Of a stretch of DNA of 64,000 bases, positions 18,214 to 29,521 are shown in pieces (position 1 is the stretch's first letter; each line of letters starts with the position of its first letter). Made by a program: the position numbers and the translations under genes. Below the pieces are notes generated by a model. It worked only from the letters and a program-made list of their open reading frames with translations. It made no database searches and was not told where the DNA came from. The stretch covers positions 69,975,545 through 70,039,544 of the forward strand of contig NC_090025.1 in the NCBI RefSeq assembly GCF_037176765.1, written 5' to 3'. This DNA comes from Anolis sagrei. Lineage: Eukaryota > Chordata > Lepidosauria > Squamata > Anolidae.

Positions 18214-19409
18214 GTTTGATGGGGAAGGTGGCATTGTGGGCACTGTGAGCACTGCAGGACCTGCAAGTCATGGGATGATGGATTCTCTGCTGCCCAACGG
18301 ATTTGCTACGCTACCTGGTGACCTCCCACCCCCACTGTCATCTGCATTAGGTGACTTCATGTGATGAGATCCTGAATGACACGAAGAGAGACCTGATTCA
18401 GCAGCTTACATTTCCTAAAGTACCCCCTGCTCCACTGCCGCTTCTTTTTTGCATGAGGATGATTTTGCCACATTACCCCCGAAGTTATTTTAGGTCCAAG
18501 TGTGGCGATTTCTATAGTGGGAGACAGACAATAAACCCTTTGTGTGCGTGGTAGGAACCATTTCAGCTCTCCCCCACCACAAGAACCTCAAACAGTGGGG
18601 AGGGACTGAAAACAAATGCAACAAATGTGAATTTATTTCCTCTTCTTCATAGTTATCAGTTCTATTTGGCTTCATTCACAGGATGGATTGGCTGACACAG
18701 AAGTACACATACTCCACCCACAGCTTTCTTTTGCAATCTTGAAGAGCTAATTCATGTAATATCCCTCCCTTGCTGCTTAATTATGCCCACAGGCATAATT
18801 TTGGATGTAGCATTCACCTACATTGAAAATGGCCAGTTCCTCCTTTAGAATGTAGCTCATGACACTTTTGAAGCAACTTTGCTTCATAACATCTTGCATC
18901 ACATTGACTATCATGCAGTTAAATTCTGCAAGGTAGCATTATAATCAGTTGAAACACGTTCATCTTTCCCCGGTTGTTCTGCCCCTCTTTTGCAGACATG
19001 CATTCTGCTTGTACAAATGGTCCCTGTGTGAGATAATTTGTCTTTATCCTTACAGAAACAATTCCCCCAGGCACTTTCTCAGAAACAGAGGCTATGCCTT
19101 GTAACTTGGCACTTGGCCTTCATTCTTCAAGTTGCTGCAATCAAGAGGAGTGGCCTTTGCACATTTCACCAAACTGGGATTTTCAGTCTCATTCAGACCA
19201 AGAAACACTAGGAATTTGTATTTGGGAGTGTTCAAGAAGCTTTTTGGAGAGTGCAGAGTGTAAGACCCGACTGATTCATGCTAGATGTTTGCCACAGGGA
19301 GCAGTTCCACACCTAAGAATCAGTTTCTTCTTGAGCCCCTATCTTTCTGGGCATAATTCAAGGTACTGACATAGACCTATCTAAGATTCCCCCCCCCTCC
19401 CCCCAGAAT
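18214..19409. other. Intergenic, nothing recognised
   Basis: No coding signal; open frames up to about 90 codons lack any family motif. Another C-rich tract lies near 19388-19404. Confidence 0.4.
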
Positions 19410-19565
19410 AACCATGATGTGGTAGTTTGAGCATTAGAGTAATAATCTAGCAGGCCAGAGTTTAAATCCTAACTCAAGTTACTTAATAACCTTAGCCAGG
19501 TCAATAACAATAGAAGAAGGCAATGGCAAACCTCCTCTGAATAACTCTTGCCTAGATAGCCTATG
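19410..19565 (+). mobile_element. tRNA-derived SINE, decayed
   Basis: Head TGATGTGGTAGTTTGAGCAT with a weak B box (GAGTTTAAATCCT), then GAAGGCAATGGCAAACCTCC of the shared tail. Same family as 10608-10822, opposite strand. Confidence 0.55.
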
Positions 19566-19568
19566 ATT

Positions 19569-19960
19569 GTTGTTGTTTATTCATTTATTCGCTTCTGACT
19601 CTTTGTGACCCCATGGACCAGCCCACACCAGAGTTCCCTGTCGGCCGTCGCCACCACCAGCTCCTTCAGAGTCAATCCAGTCACTTCAAGGATACCATCC
19701 ATCCATCTTGCCCTTGGTCAGCCCCTCTTCCTTTTTTCTTCCATTTTCCCCAGCATCATTGTCTTCTCTAAGCTTTCCTTTCTTCTCATGATGTGGCCAA
19801 AGTACTTCATCTTTGCCTCTACTATCCTTCCCTCTAATGAGCAGTCGGGCTTTATTTACTGAAGTATGGACTGATTGGATCTTCTTGTGGTCCATGACAC
19901 TCTCAGAATTTTCCGCCAACACCACAGTTCAAGAGCATCTATCTTCCTTCGCTCTGCCTT
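19569..19960 (-). mobile_element. RTE/BovB LINE 3' end
   Basis: Reverse complement of the plus copy at 22900: GACTCTTTGTGACCCCATGG, CAGAGTTCCCTGTCGGCCGT, TCATGATGTGGCCAAAGTAC. Minus-strand frame shows the BovB C-terminal pattern (KYFGHIM-type segment) in decayed form. Confidence 0.8.
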
Positions 19961-20369
19961 CCTATGAAACAGTCACCATAAGTCAGAATCAATCTAATGA
20001 CACATAATTGTGTGTGTGTAATAACAACCTATTGTACATTTGAAACTTCCAGTATCTCAGCTTTGCTAAGAGTGCTCTTAACCAATCAATTAAATACATA
20101 CAAATTATTATAACACAAGTGAGCAACTGTCCTCTATGACCTGCTTTAGGACCAGGAGAGGCACTTCAATGATGTAATATTATGGTATGTTCCTCATGGC
20201 TCCTAGAAGATTTGAAGGGCTTTCAAGCAGAAACTACTTCTCAGTATTATACAAAAAAGGTTGGTGCACATTCAGTACTTTGGAATTTGCAGGTTATCTG
20301 GAAACATTATGATAGTGTTACTGCTTATATGTGAGTTTTATTAATTATACTGTTGCTTTGTTGTTTTAC

Positions 20370-20443
20370 TGATGCGTTGTTGGACTTGGCCTCATGTAAG
20401 CCGCCCTGAGTCCCCTTGGGGAGATGGTGGCGGGGTATAAATA

Positions 20444-20480
<37 letters not shown>
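20370..20480 (+). mobile_element. LINE 3' tail with (TTA)n
   Basis: TAAGCCGCCCTGAGTCCCCT, GGGGAGATGGTGGCGGGGTA then TAAATAAAG and a (TTA)n run at 20448-20480. Same tail as 29400 and, reversed, 55846. Confidence 0.75.
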
Positions 20481-20483
<3 letters not shown>

Positions 20484-20636
20484 TCTTCTGCAGGAAGGTA
20501 ATGGCGTTCCATGTAGTCATGACCTTGGAGGGGTCCTACGAACAATACTGGCTCTTCAGCTTAGAAATGGAGATAAGCATCATCCCCTGAGTCGGACACG
20601 ACTAGACATAATGTCAATGGGAAACCTTTACTATAG
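20481..20636 (+). mobile_element. Sauria SINE, 5'-truncated
   Basis: GCAGGAAGGTAATGGCGTTC, CTTAGAAATGGAGATAAGCA and GGACACGACTAGACATAATG correspond to the second half and tail of the 17668 copy. The tRNA head is absent. Confidence 0.75.
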
Positions 20637-20639
20637 AAG

Positions 20640-21589
20640 AAATGGCCAAAATGTGGGCCTGTAGATCGTTCTTTTGGTCCTACAACTCTATTGCTTGAAG
20701 ATTGCAATCCAGCATTGAAAGAGGACTGCCACCTTCAGAGATAGATCCTATTGCTGGCCTACCACCGCACGATAAACATATTCCCCTGCTTTTGATGGGA
20801 AAATGCATCTATAGCCACAGATAGTGCCACGTTCCCATCACTTGCCTGGTGTAATGAGCCCCTTGCATTTCTGTGCCAGCATGGCACATCCTCCTTGCTA
20901 TTTCCAAAGTAGCATTCCTTGATTTGAACCTTGATTATTATTATTTTTTAACCAAGCTTAGTTGTAATTCTGAAATTGCGTTTTAAAGGGTATTCTAAAA
21001 AAAATTACAGACCAGAGGAAATGCGAGATGGCAGAGTTTCAAGGTGAAGCAGGAGTACAGCCATGGGACCATGGATCAGCAAATTGGCGCACTTGCACAA
21101 ATGCGAAAATATGTGATAGCAGGGGTAGCAATCCCTGTATGGTTCTGCTATCCATTATCATGATATTAACATGGTATAGCGACTTCATATGATGAAATCA
21201 CTAGAGTCTCCTGTGAAACTCAATGATGAATCTATCGCAAAGTTTTCTTGGCAAGATTTGTTCAGAGGAGGTTGACTTTTCCTTCTCTTAAGGGTAAGTG
21301 TGTATTCAAGAGCCACTATACTATTTGACAGAAGTCCTGGTACACCAGGAGAGCAGGAGCTCTGCTACCAGCACAAAGATTACTATGAGAATGTGTGTGT
21401 GTTTTGTTTTGGGGTTTTTTTTGGGGGGGGGGGTTGTTCGATTTTAGTTTCTCCTTCTTTTCTCTCATTTTCAAGAAGGTAAAGTACTTTCTGTTTACAC
21501 AGGCATTTAGCTATTAGCTGGTTTCTGTGTAAATGTTTTGTAATGAGTTATACTTTTTATCTTGGTATCTTATGTTTTACAAATTCGAC
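20640..21589. other. Intergenic, mostly unassigned
   Basis: About 21185-21300 resembles a reversed tail of the 10608 SINE family (TTTTCTTGGCAAGATTTGTT). A T/G-rich tract lies at 21404-21436. No gene. Confidence 0.4.
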
Positions 21590-21790
21590 CCATTGTATTC
21601 AGAGATTCTGCACCACAGGTTCCACTATCCATGGCTTGAAAATATATATTTTAATACCCAAAGGCAAACGCTGATTTTGCCATTTTATATAAGGAATACC
21701 ATTTTACTATGCCACTGTATGTAATGGGACTTGGGCATCTACAAGGGGTCCTGGAACTATACCTCACCAGATACCAAGGAGCCACTGCAC
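21590..21790 (+). mobile_element. Tigger-like MITE
   Basis: Contains CACTATCCATGGCTTGAAAATAT, TTTGCCATTTTATATAAGGA and ACCATTTTACTATGCC, matching 38404-38935 and 54643-54842. Related by eye to the pogo/Tigger repeats whose ends read CAGTTGGCCCTCCATATCCA. Confidence 0.55.
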
Positions 21791-22504
21791 ACACCAACAT
21801 TTCATAGCTGCAAACCAGGATATATGTGGCCAGGCAACATCAGAGTGGAATCAAAATGGCAAATGTTGTTACTGAGAGAGAACATGCAATACAGAAGATG
21901 CTACAATGGTTTGCTTTAGCCTGAGCCTAATGGGAAGCATAAGATTCTGCACCCTCCTTTCCTTTCTGTTGAATTTGATTGCCAACTACTTTTGCACTTT
22001 GCAGCCTGATTTGTAGTAAATGAAGAAGGAAAGTAAGAGAAGTTAGAAGATTTTTAAAACATCTGAAAAAATGGAACAACAGAGGATTAATTGGGGCTTT
22101 CCTTATCAAATTGGAATAAGATTGTACGTAAATGCTTTTCAATCTTTTTATTATGATTTTAAATGCTTTTCAACTCCTTTAAATTCACTGCTTTTAAAAG
22201 TTTTGAATACAATAGTTTGTTTAATTTTTCACTATTATTTATTTGTTATTACACTTGATTTTAACTAGATTCTATTTTTACATGAGTTGGAACTTGCCTA
22301 ACCTTCCATACAGGAAGAAAGCCAAAATATTAATATAACAGTAATTATATATATTTTCTTTTCCCTGCCCAGCTCAGCATGCAGAAGAAGTTATTCCAGA
22401 CTGTCTGTCTCAGAAACAAATATAGCATCATTGTAGTAATTTCACAATATTCACAATACAAATGCCCTCACTGATTGACTTTGCAGCTACAACGCTACTC
22501 GGTG

Positions 22505-22580
22505 CTACTCAAGCTTGCTAACTGCAACATTTGCACTTGCTTTAAACAGACAAGGATTCTTTCTCCAACCCTGGACATTC

Positions 22581-22617
<37 letters not shown>

Positions 22618-22782
22618 CACTTGCTTAATTTCCAACTGACCTCTGAACAAATCTCTGAGGATTCTTGCCACAGATGCTGGTGAAACGTCAGGAGAAAATG
22701 CTACTGGAACATGACCATACAGCCCAAAAAACTCACAGCAGCCCAGTGATTCCAGCCATGAAAGCCTTTGACAATACATTTA
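22505..22782 (-). mobile_element. Penelope-like tail copy with internal (CA)n
   Basis: Reverse orientation: AACAGACAAGGATTCTTTCT, GAAACGTCAGGAGAAAATGC, CCAGTGATTCCAGCCATGAA. A (CA)n run (22583-22615) sits where other copies read TATATAAACCCC. Confidence 0.6.
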
Positions 22783-22899
22783 ACATTTTTATGGGGAGAA
22801 ACTGTTCCAAGACACATGGAGAGTGGAAAGACTACCAACCAGAAAAGCACATCAACCTTGCTTCTACACTGCAAAGACACAGATATTATCCTATCTGAT

Positions 22900-23297
22900 T
22901 ATAAAATATTATTATGCTTTTGAACTGTGGTGCTGGAGGAAGGTTCTGAAAGTGCCTTGGACCGCGAGAAGATCCAACCAGTCAATACTTCAGGAAATAA
23001 AGCCTGATTGCTCATTGGAGGGAAGGATAGTAGAGGCAAAGATGAAGTACTTTGGCCACATCATGAGAAGAAAGGAAAGCTTGGAGAAGACAATGATGCT
23101 GGGGGAAATGGAAGGAAAAAGGTAGAGGGGCCGACCAAGGGCAAGATGGATGGATGGTATCCTTAAAGTAACTGGATTGACTTTGAAGGAGCTGGGGGAG
23201 GTGACGGCCGACAGAGAGCTCTGGCCTGGGCTGGTCCATGAGGTCACGAAGAGTCGGAAACGACTGAACTGATGAACAACAACAATTATTATTATTA
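22900..23297 (+). mobile_element. RTE/BovB LINE 3' end with coding tail
   Basis: Plus-strand frame reads FELWCWRKVLKVPWTARRSN, QEIKPDCSLEGRIVEAKMKY, FGHIMRRKESLEKTMMLGEM: the characteristic C-terminal end of RTE/BovB ORF2, downstream of the reverse transcriptase. 3' UTR ends GAAGAGTCGGAAACGACTGA and ACAACAACAATTATT. The C-terminal frame is open for at least 90 codons, so the copy is fairly young. BovB supplies the retrotransposition machinery for Sauria SINEs. Confidence 0.88.
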
Positions 23298-23904
23298 CTA
23301 TATTGGACAAACAATGTGTTATTCTTTCAAACAAGTTGCTTTCATCACTTTCAGAACCTGACTAGTGTGACTCAGAGTGGATTAAGCCTAAAGTCAAGAC
23401 ACATGGCTCTCAAAATGCTGCATTGCAACATCCCTCATCATTGATTATGGTTGCCCAGGCTGATGAATGGTGCAGTCCAGTAACACCTGGAGGTTCTCAC
23501 AGTCTGCACAGATGATTCATACTGAGGTTCCAATTGATAAATAGACACCTCTATACAGTAGCTCAGTCCTGCCCTTTCACCAATCTATATAAACATGATT
23601 CCTTTTGTTGTGAGGCTGTAGTTGCACAAGTAACAGAGATAACAGATACAGGTCACATCCTACCTTTATGCAAAGTTATCCACCTTGGGCAACAGATCAT
23701 CAGAGGTGACAAGACGCTTGGAAGGACAGACCTATATAGAGATCACACAGTTTGCTTGCAATCTTGTGACCTCTTGAAAGCAATTACAAGTAAAACACCA
23801 TGAATTTGAAACAGGTCATTATTTCCATTGTGCTTGGCAAAAATATACCCCTGCAGTCTTTCATAAACTGAAAAGCAACACACTACCCATCCATGTATTT
23901 GTAC

Positions 23905-24070
23905 AGCAGGCCCGTAGCGAGGGGGGGGGGGGTTAGGGGTTCAACCCCCCCCCCCCCGAAATGTTTCAGATTTTTTTAAAAAAACCTGGTTTACTCATGA
24001 ATTTTAACTGGTTAACCAAATCCCCATGCTAAGTCTATGAGATGCAAAAAATCAACAATCCCTCCAGAAC
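23905..24070 (+). repeat. Repeat end with facing poly-G and poly-C runs
   Basis: A G run (about 23919-23931) and a C run (about 23945-23957) are separated by 13 bases and could pair. Sequence after it (TTTAAAAAAACCTGGTTTACTC) looks like part of an interspersed repeat; family not named. Confidence 0.45.
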
Positions 24071-24189
24071 TGCAAGCACTATCTTAAACAAATATTAGCA
24101 ATTTATTCATACTGTCATTACTTGCAGCAATAGCCGATGTAGTTGTTCTGGTACAGCAGTACCAGAAGCTCCAACTTTATTTGCTTTGT

Positions 24190-24790
24190 TTTAAATGTTT
24201 GCTTGCAGTCCTAGATTTCAGGGACTCTGCAGATAGGTGGCTTCTTTGGTTGCAGTCATAGGGCAAGTCACCTGTCCTTCATTGTTAAGTTTTGGTCCTG
24301 CCCCTTGCTCAGGGCAATTGGGAAGGGAAGGGAGCCATTTTAGTTAGTCTCAGCAAGGTAGGCTTATGTATAGGATGTACAAAAGCTTCAACCCTTAAGA
24401 CCTTCCGGGGGAGAAAGGTCTTAAGAGTCTCCAAAGAATTTCCAGGAAAACAGCCCTAAAGACCAAAGAACTCCAGCTGGAGAACATCTACTGCCTTGCT
24501 GGTAGGTCCACTCGGCGTTCGAGACGCAGTTTGACCCGGTAGCGGAGCCCACATCAGTAAGGATTAGATTGCAGTCAGCCTGGGAGAAGTTAAAACAGGG
24601 ATTTTCCTTTAAAGAAGAAGTTATTGAAGACAGTTGCCTGTCCTTCGTGGGCAAGATTAGGAATTCACCAGTTGCCTAAAAGCTTGAAATCATTTGCTTA
24701 ACTTTACTGAAGACAAGAGAAGTTTCTGTTTGATTGTTCATTAATAAAAGACTTTGTTGTACTTCCCAAGCCATCTAAAGACTGTTTGTG
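24190..24790 (+). mobile_element. LTR-like fossil segment
   Basis: Non-coding stretch with an LTR-like layout: GC-richer body, a late AATAAA (about 24742) followed by a T/G-rich end. No internal genes and no matching second LTR recognised. Boundaries approximate, family unassigned, broken or solo. Confidence 0.3.
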
Positions 24791-25796
24791 GTGGAAACCT
24801 CTGAGAACTTCTCTTTAGGCCCCCTGGCTTCCCAAGTTTTCCATGCTCATTTTCTCTAGCCTTTTCAGTCTTTACTGGAAACTCACCACAGTCAAATGGT
24901 TCATGGATTGGACAAGCGTAGGTAAAAGTACTTGAACTTCCTTTTAGTTGACCATGAGAATCTAAGAGGTTAAGCAAAAAAAAAAAGAGTTAATAAACCA
25001 ACTGGGGTTAAACTGTCCTGAGAGATCAAAATCATGGATAGAAAACAAAAGCTCAATCTTTCCTTGGCAATGATGTAGAATTTAGACTTTCCAAGCATAG
25101 AGAATCACAACAACCAACAAGGTTATTCAGGGTGGATCACAGGGACTGTCTATACCAGAAAAATAATCCATCTGAAATTCAGAGTATTCTGCCCCAAAAC
25201 TGTCCTGGATTCACCCTGTTAGTACTGCACCTACTTGTACTTTCCCCTTCTCCTCCCTTCCCCTCTTCTCCTTCCTTCCTTTGATTAAGAAAATTAATGA
25301 TCCAATCTATTTGCTTATTTCTCATTAAATATATTTAAATAAGCCAGGGGAACTGTTTAAAAAATTATTTCTAGGCAGAGTTCATTCTAGTTTTTGATCA
25401 AGTCAGGAAATTTTACCCAGTTTGGGTGGAAATTGTGTTGTTTTTACTGTACTGCTCATAGGAGCAAAGCAATTTAGCTTACTTTTATGAGCAACACAGC
25501 AAAGAATTGTGGCTGCAGGCAACTTTGAATCAAAGATCATGCCAAAATTGCCTGATACACCTCTTCACTTTAGATATAGTTATTGTGTTTTGACTGCCTT
25601 GAATATATTGGAGTGTGATTTGGATGTGGTGTGTATATGTGTGTGTTGGAAAAAGCCGTAAAAATAGCCAAGTCTATCTGTCAATGCATTGTGTAAGGAC
25701 CTCATCACATTGAGGACCAGAAGTGTCTTCTCAGCATTTCTCAGCACTGCCAGCACAGAGTCCCTCAGAGCACATTAAACGATACAGGGCTACCAT

Positions 25797-25811
25797 TGGG
25801 GGGGGGGGGGG
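25797..25811 (+). repeat. Poly-G tract
   Basis: About 14-15 G bases. Confidence 0.85.
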
Positions 25812-25876
25812 CATTGGGCTCCATGCCAGCAAAGAAGAAGCTGGGGAAATGCAGGAGGAAGCCAGGGATAGCCAGG

Positions 25877-26577
25877 TGTAGTGAAATCTACCTTTTAGGC
25901 GACCAGGCCGAAGCCTGAATATCAGTAGCTTTCATCTTGAAAGGCAGGCAGAAGCAGGAGGAGGAGTCAAGCCGACTCCTGATTGAGTATAGCAATTGGG
26001 GGAGGAGTCGGTTGAGAGAGGAAAAAAGCTGTCAGCTTTTGACAGAGAGAGAGAAGTGTCTTGACATCAGACACAGAGGGATAGGATTTTAAGAGAGGAA
26101 GCTAAAATAGAGTTCTGACAGGGAAGAAGAGTTTTTAAAGTGAGCCTTAAGGTTAGGGAATAAGGTTGAGACAAAGGCTAGGGTTTTACTGTGTTGAGAG
26201 GACCAGAAAAAGAGAGTCTTGTCTTATTAAACTTAGGAGAAGTTTAAGATATCTTATTGCCCTGTGTGTGAGACAGACAGGAGTCTGTTCTCTAAGAGAT
26301 ACTGTTTCTAAGAATAGAACAGTGTGTTTAAGGAAACTCACAGTTTTAAAAGCTTTTTGGTCAGTAGAACTAACTGTTTAATTCAACTAAGTCTCTACAT
26401 CTGAATTACGCTTCTGTACCACTCATTCTATGAGTAGATGTTTGTTTAAAGCTCAATAAACTTTTTCTAGTTCACTTTTAGCTGTTGTAAGCCTCAGTCT
26501 GTCAAGCACTTTTAAAGTCCAGTCAGCCAGTTAAGGAGTAATAGAAGATACCCAGGGCAAACACACCTTTACCTACA
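25877..26577 (+). mobile_element. LTR-like fossil with leader-like sequence
   Basis: Begins TGTAG and ends CTACA (short inverted termini of LTR type), with a purine-rich body and AATAAA near 26455. The following 26578-26830 has GGTGGCAGAGGTGAGAT and GGTGGCAGCGGTGGGAT, similar to leader regions of LTR elements. No gag, pol or env recognised nearby; no clear target duplication. Old and broken. Confidence 0.4.
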
Positions 26578-27296
26578 ACACATTAACACCTTTGGTTCCT
26601 CAGACCAATAAAGCTGAGGTGGTGGCGGCTAATACTACCAATAACATCGGTCATTTATAATACCTTTTCATCCCTTGCTTTGGTGGCAGAGGTGAGATTG
26701 TTTGACCACCCCGCCCAAGCTGTGGCGCTTTAATTTTATTATATGGGTGGCAGCGGTGGGATTCGTTGTTCCCCCCTGCCTCAGATATTCCTTTAATTAC
26801 GTTATACCAGGGATAGTGGGAAAACGTCATGGCATGAAGTGTTATGCTGTTCCACAGTTGTAATGAGGTCCTAAGTGTTTTTGGAACTCCAATACTCAGA
26901 TTCCTTCATACAACCAGTGAACATGCTGGCTGGAGAATTTGGGGAATTGCAGCCCACCCCCACCCCCACAACCCCATGATATGGTTGCAGCAGGTGGGAA
27001 GCCAGAGCCATTCCCTCCCACTTTTTTCTTTCTGCCACCTATATTGATATTTCTATTCATTCCCTATTTCCTGAGAAGCAGAAAACTCACTATGGGCAGA
27101 ATCTTGTGCACTATCCAGATCAAAAAAATATGTGGGGCAGATGCTAACTGATCATATGGTATACAATTCCTGGATCATATGATTTTAATGTTTATATTAA
27201 GATGATGTTTATGCTTTGTCTGAATGTTTAAATGTTATGTTTGTCTTATGTTTAATGATTTTGATGATTTTAAGATCATAGTTATATGTAGTAATT

Positions 27297-27515
27297 AAAA
27301 GGTTTTCCCCTGACATTAAGTCTACTCATGTCTGACTCTGGGTGGGGTGGTGCTCATCTCCATGTCTAAGCTGAAAAGTTGGCATTGTCTGTAGACACCT
27401 CCAAGGTCATGTGGCTGGCATGGCTGCATGGAACACTGTTACCTTCCCACAGAAGTGGAACCTATTGATCTACTCACATTTGCATGTTTTTGAACTGCTC
27501 CTGCTTGGCAGCTAC
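27297..27515 (-). mobile_element. Sauria SINE, 5'-truncated
   Basis: AAAAGGTTTTCCCCTGACATT, GGTGCTCATCTCCATGTCTA, GTCTGTAGACACC and CTATTGATCTACTCACATTT are the reverse of the 17668 copy. tRNA head missing. Confidence 0.8.
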
Positions 27516-27689
27516 ACCTTTTCGCTGCATTGCTCCTTGGCCTTTCATTAATATTCATGCTGCTTTCCCAGCCAAGCACTTCCTTGGTAGAGCCTCACTG
27601 GTGAAATCACTTGCTCTGAGATTGATGATATGCCCAGCCATGTGATCAACAGTCAGGTGGTAGCCCCATTGACCCACTCACCATTGATT

Positions 27690-28310
27690 GTATGGCTAGG
27701 TGCCTCATTTTGACCTCAGAGCAAGCAACTACAAAAGCGGGACTCTGGCTGGTTCCACACAGGGAAAAAGTCAGGTCCAACCCAGGTTTGAAAAACCCGG
27801 ATCAGGTCTGACTTCTGTTCCCACACCAGTGGAAAACATAAGCTTTCCTGGGGGAGGGTGTCCAGGTGCCCTGCTGGACTTTCTGGCAAAAGAAACAAAA
27901 ACAGAAAAGCCTTTAAAACTAAAAGTTACTTCCCCAGCTGCCATTACTCTTCTGCTGGCTCTCTTCTGGGGCGTAGAAACGATGCACCAGGAGAAAGGGC
28001 AAAGGGCAGGAGGAAAATCGCTTCTGAAAGACCGGGATCTTTCCACATGTCAAATTAATTTGGCACAAAGCAGGGTTTTCTTGCTTTGTGTCGAATTAAT
28101 TCACTTTTACCTGAGGTGTCATATGGACGCCCCAGGTAAAAACACGGGAGCTCCAACATTTTGCAAGCTGCCTGGCTGTGCCCTCTGCCAGGGGAATGTT
28201 TGGCCAGGAAGCTAGCAGCAGTGACCCTACAGAGAAATAAACATTTTCCCCTTTTCAACAGTAAGGGCCCCAATCTACCACCTCAGCATTCATTTAATGA
28301 CTGGGTTCAG
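27690..28310. repeat. Unclassified GC-richer interspersed sequence
   Basis: A plus-strand frame is open for 171 codons (27700-28215), but its peptide is low in recognisable structure and overlaps comparable frames on the other strand. The composition suggests a transposon-derived segment. No family motif seen. Confidence 0.35.
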
Positions 28311-28321
28311 CTGGGGAGTGG

Positions 28322-29109
28322 GTAATGGCTCTAGTTCTTTTTATCATTAATAAAATAAAGTCTGACTTGGCCACGGTAGTCCACGCTCTGGTTACATCCC
28401 GCCTTGATTACTGCAACGCTCTCTACGTGGGGTTGCCTTTGAAGACGGCTCGGAAGCTCCAACTAGTCCAACGGGCGGCAGCCATGGTACTAACAGGAGC
28501 AGGGCGCAGGGAGCATACAACTCCTCTGCTGTACCAGCTCCACTGGCTGCCGATTAGCTACCGGGCCCAATTCAAAGTGCTGGCATTGGCCTTTAAAGCC
28601 CTAAACGGTTCTGGCCCAACATATCTATCCGAACGTATCTCGGCCTATCAGCCCACCAGGACCCTAAGATCTTCGGGAGAGGCCCTTCTCTCCATCCCGC
28701 CTGCTTCACAGGTGCGGCTGGCGGGAACGAGAGACAGGGCCTTTTCTGTGGTGGCCCCGCGGCTTTGGAATGCCCTCCCTATAGAGATAAGATCAGCCTC
28801 CTCGCTGATAGTATTTCGGAAAAAACTCAAGACATGGATGTTTGAGCAAGCATTCGGCTAATCCGATGCGATGAAATCTCTGATCAAGGACTGGCAATCA
28901 CAGACAACGAAATTGGATTATGATTTTAATTTAAGAGATGCATTGGTCTGTATTGGTGGCCCAATACTGTGTATTGTATATGTATGTGTTTTATATTTTT
29001 AATTGGAATATTGTTGTTTTTAAATGTTGTAAACCGCAATGAGTCGCCGTTTTAGGCTGAGATATTAGCGGTATACAAGTGTACTAAATAAATAAATAAA
29101 TAAATAAAT
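28322..29109 (+). mobile_element. L2/CR1-group LINE, 3' end with open reading frame
   Basis: An open frame of 178 codons (28325-28861) is the C-terminal end of a CR1/L2-type ORF2: TSRLDYCNALYVGLPLKTAR, KLQLVQRAAAMVLTGAGRR, LHWLPISYRAQFKVLALAFK, RDRAFSVVAPRLWNALPIEI, KTWMFEQAF. The 3' UTR ends AAACCGCAATGAGTCGCC, GCGGTATACAAGTG and (AAATA)n at 29085-29109. 5'-truncated; the retained frame is undamaged, so insertion was recent. Confidence 0.9.
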
Positions 29110-29379
29110 GAGCTCAACTGTGTTAATGTCAAGCATACGCATATAACCCCTATGATGCACTTTCCCGCGTCCTAAACTGAAAGCCTAACCCTACTGTTTA
29201 TCCTTTTGGGCTCCTCCCAAATACACTTCTTTTATTTCTACCTCATCCAGGGTTTTATTATTTTATCATGTCCATTTGGCCCACCCATTGTGTTCAATTT
29301 TATATTAGGTTACTTTGTCTACTCTATTTTGCTACTGTGTGTATTTTATTGTGATGTGATTTTTGTTGTTTGCATATTG

Positions 29380-29472
29380 TATTTTATTTTGCTATGTTGT
29401 ATCTTTGGGCTTGGCCTTATGTTAGCCGCCCCGAGTCCCCATTGGGGAGATGGTGGCAGGGTATAAATAAAG

Positions 29473-29520
<48 letters not shown>

Positions 29521-29521
29521 T
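29380..29521 (+). mobile_element. LINE 3' tail with (ATT)n
   Basis: GGGCTTGGCCTTATGTTAGC, CCCATTGGGGAGATGGTGGC, GTATAAATAAAG, then (ATT)n at 29475-29521. Confidence 0.75.

Noticed and set aside
23012-23334. Minus-strand frames of 100-114 codons
   Set aside because: Antisense of the BovB ORF2 end, whose plus-strand frame carries the family motifs.
27700-28215. 171-codon plus-strand open frame
   Set aside because: No recognisable domain, frames open on the opposite strand as well, and the segment looks transposon-derived.
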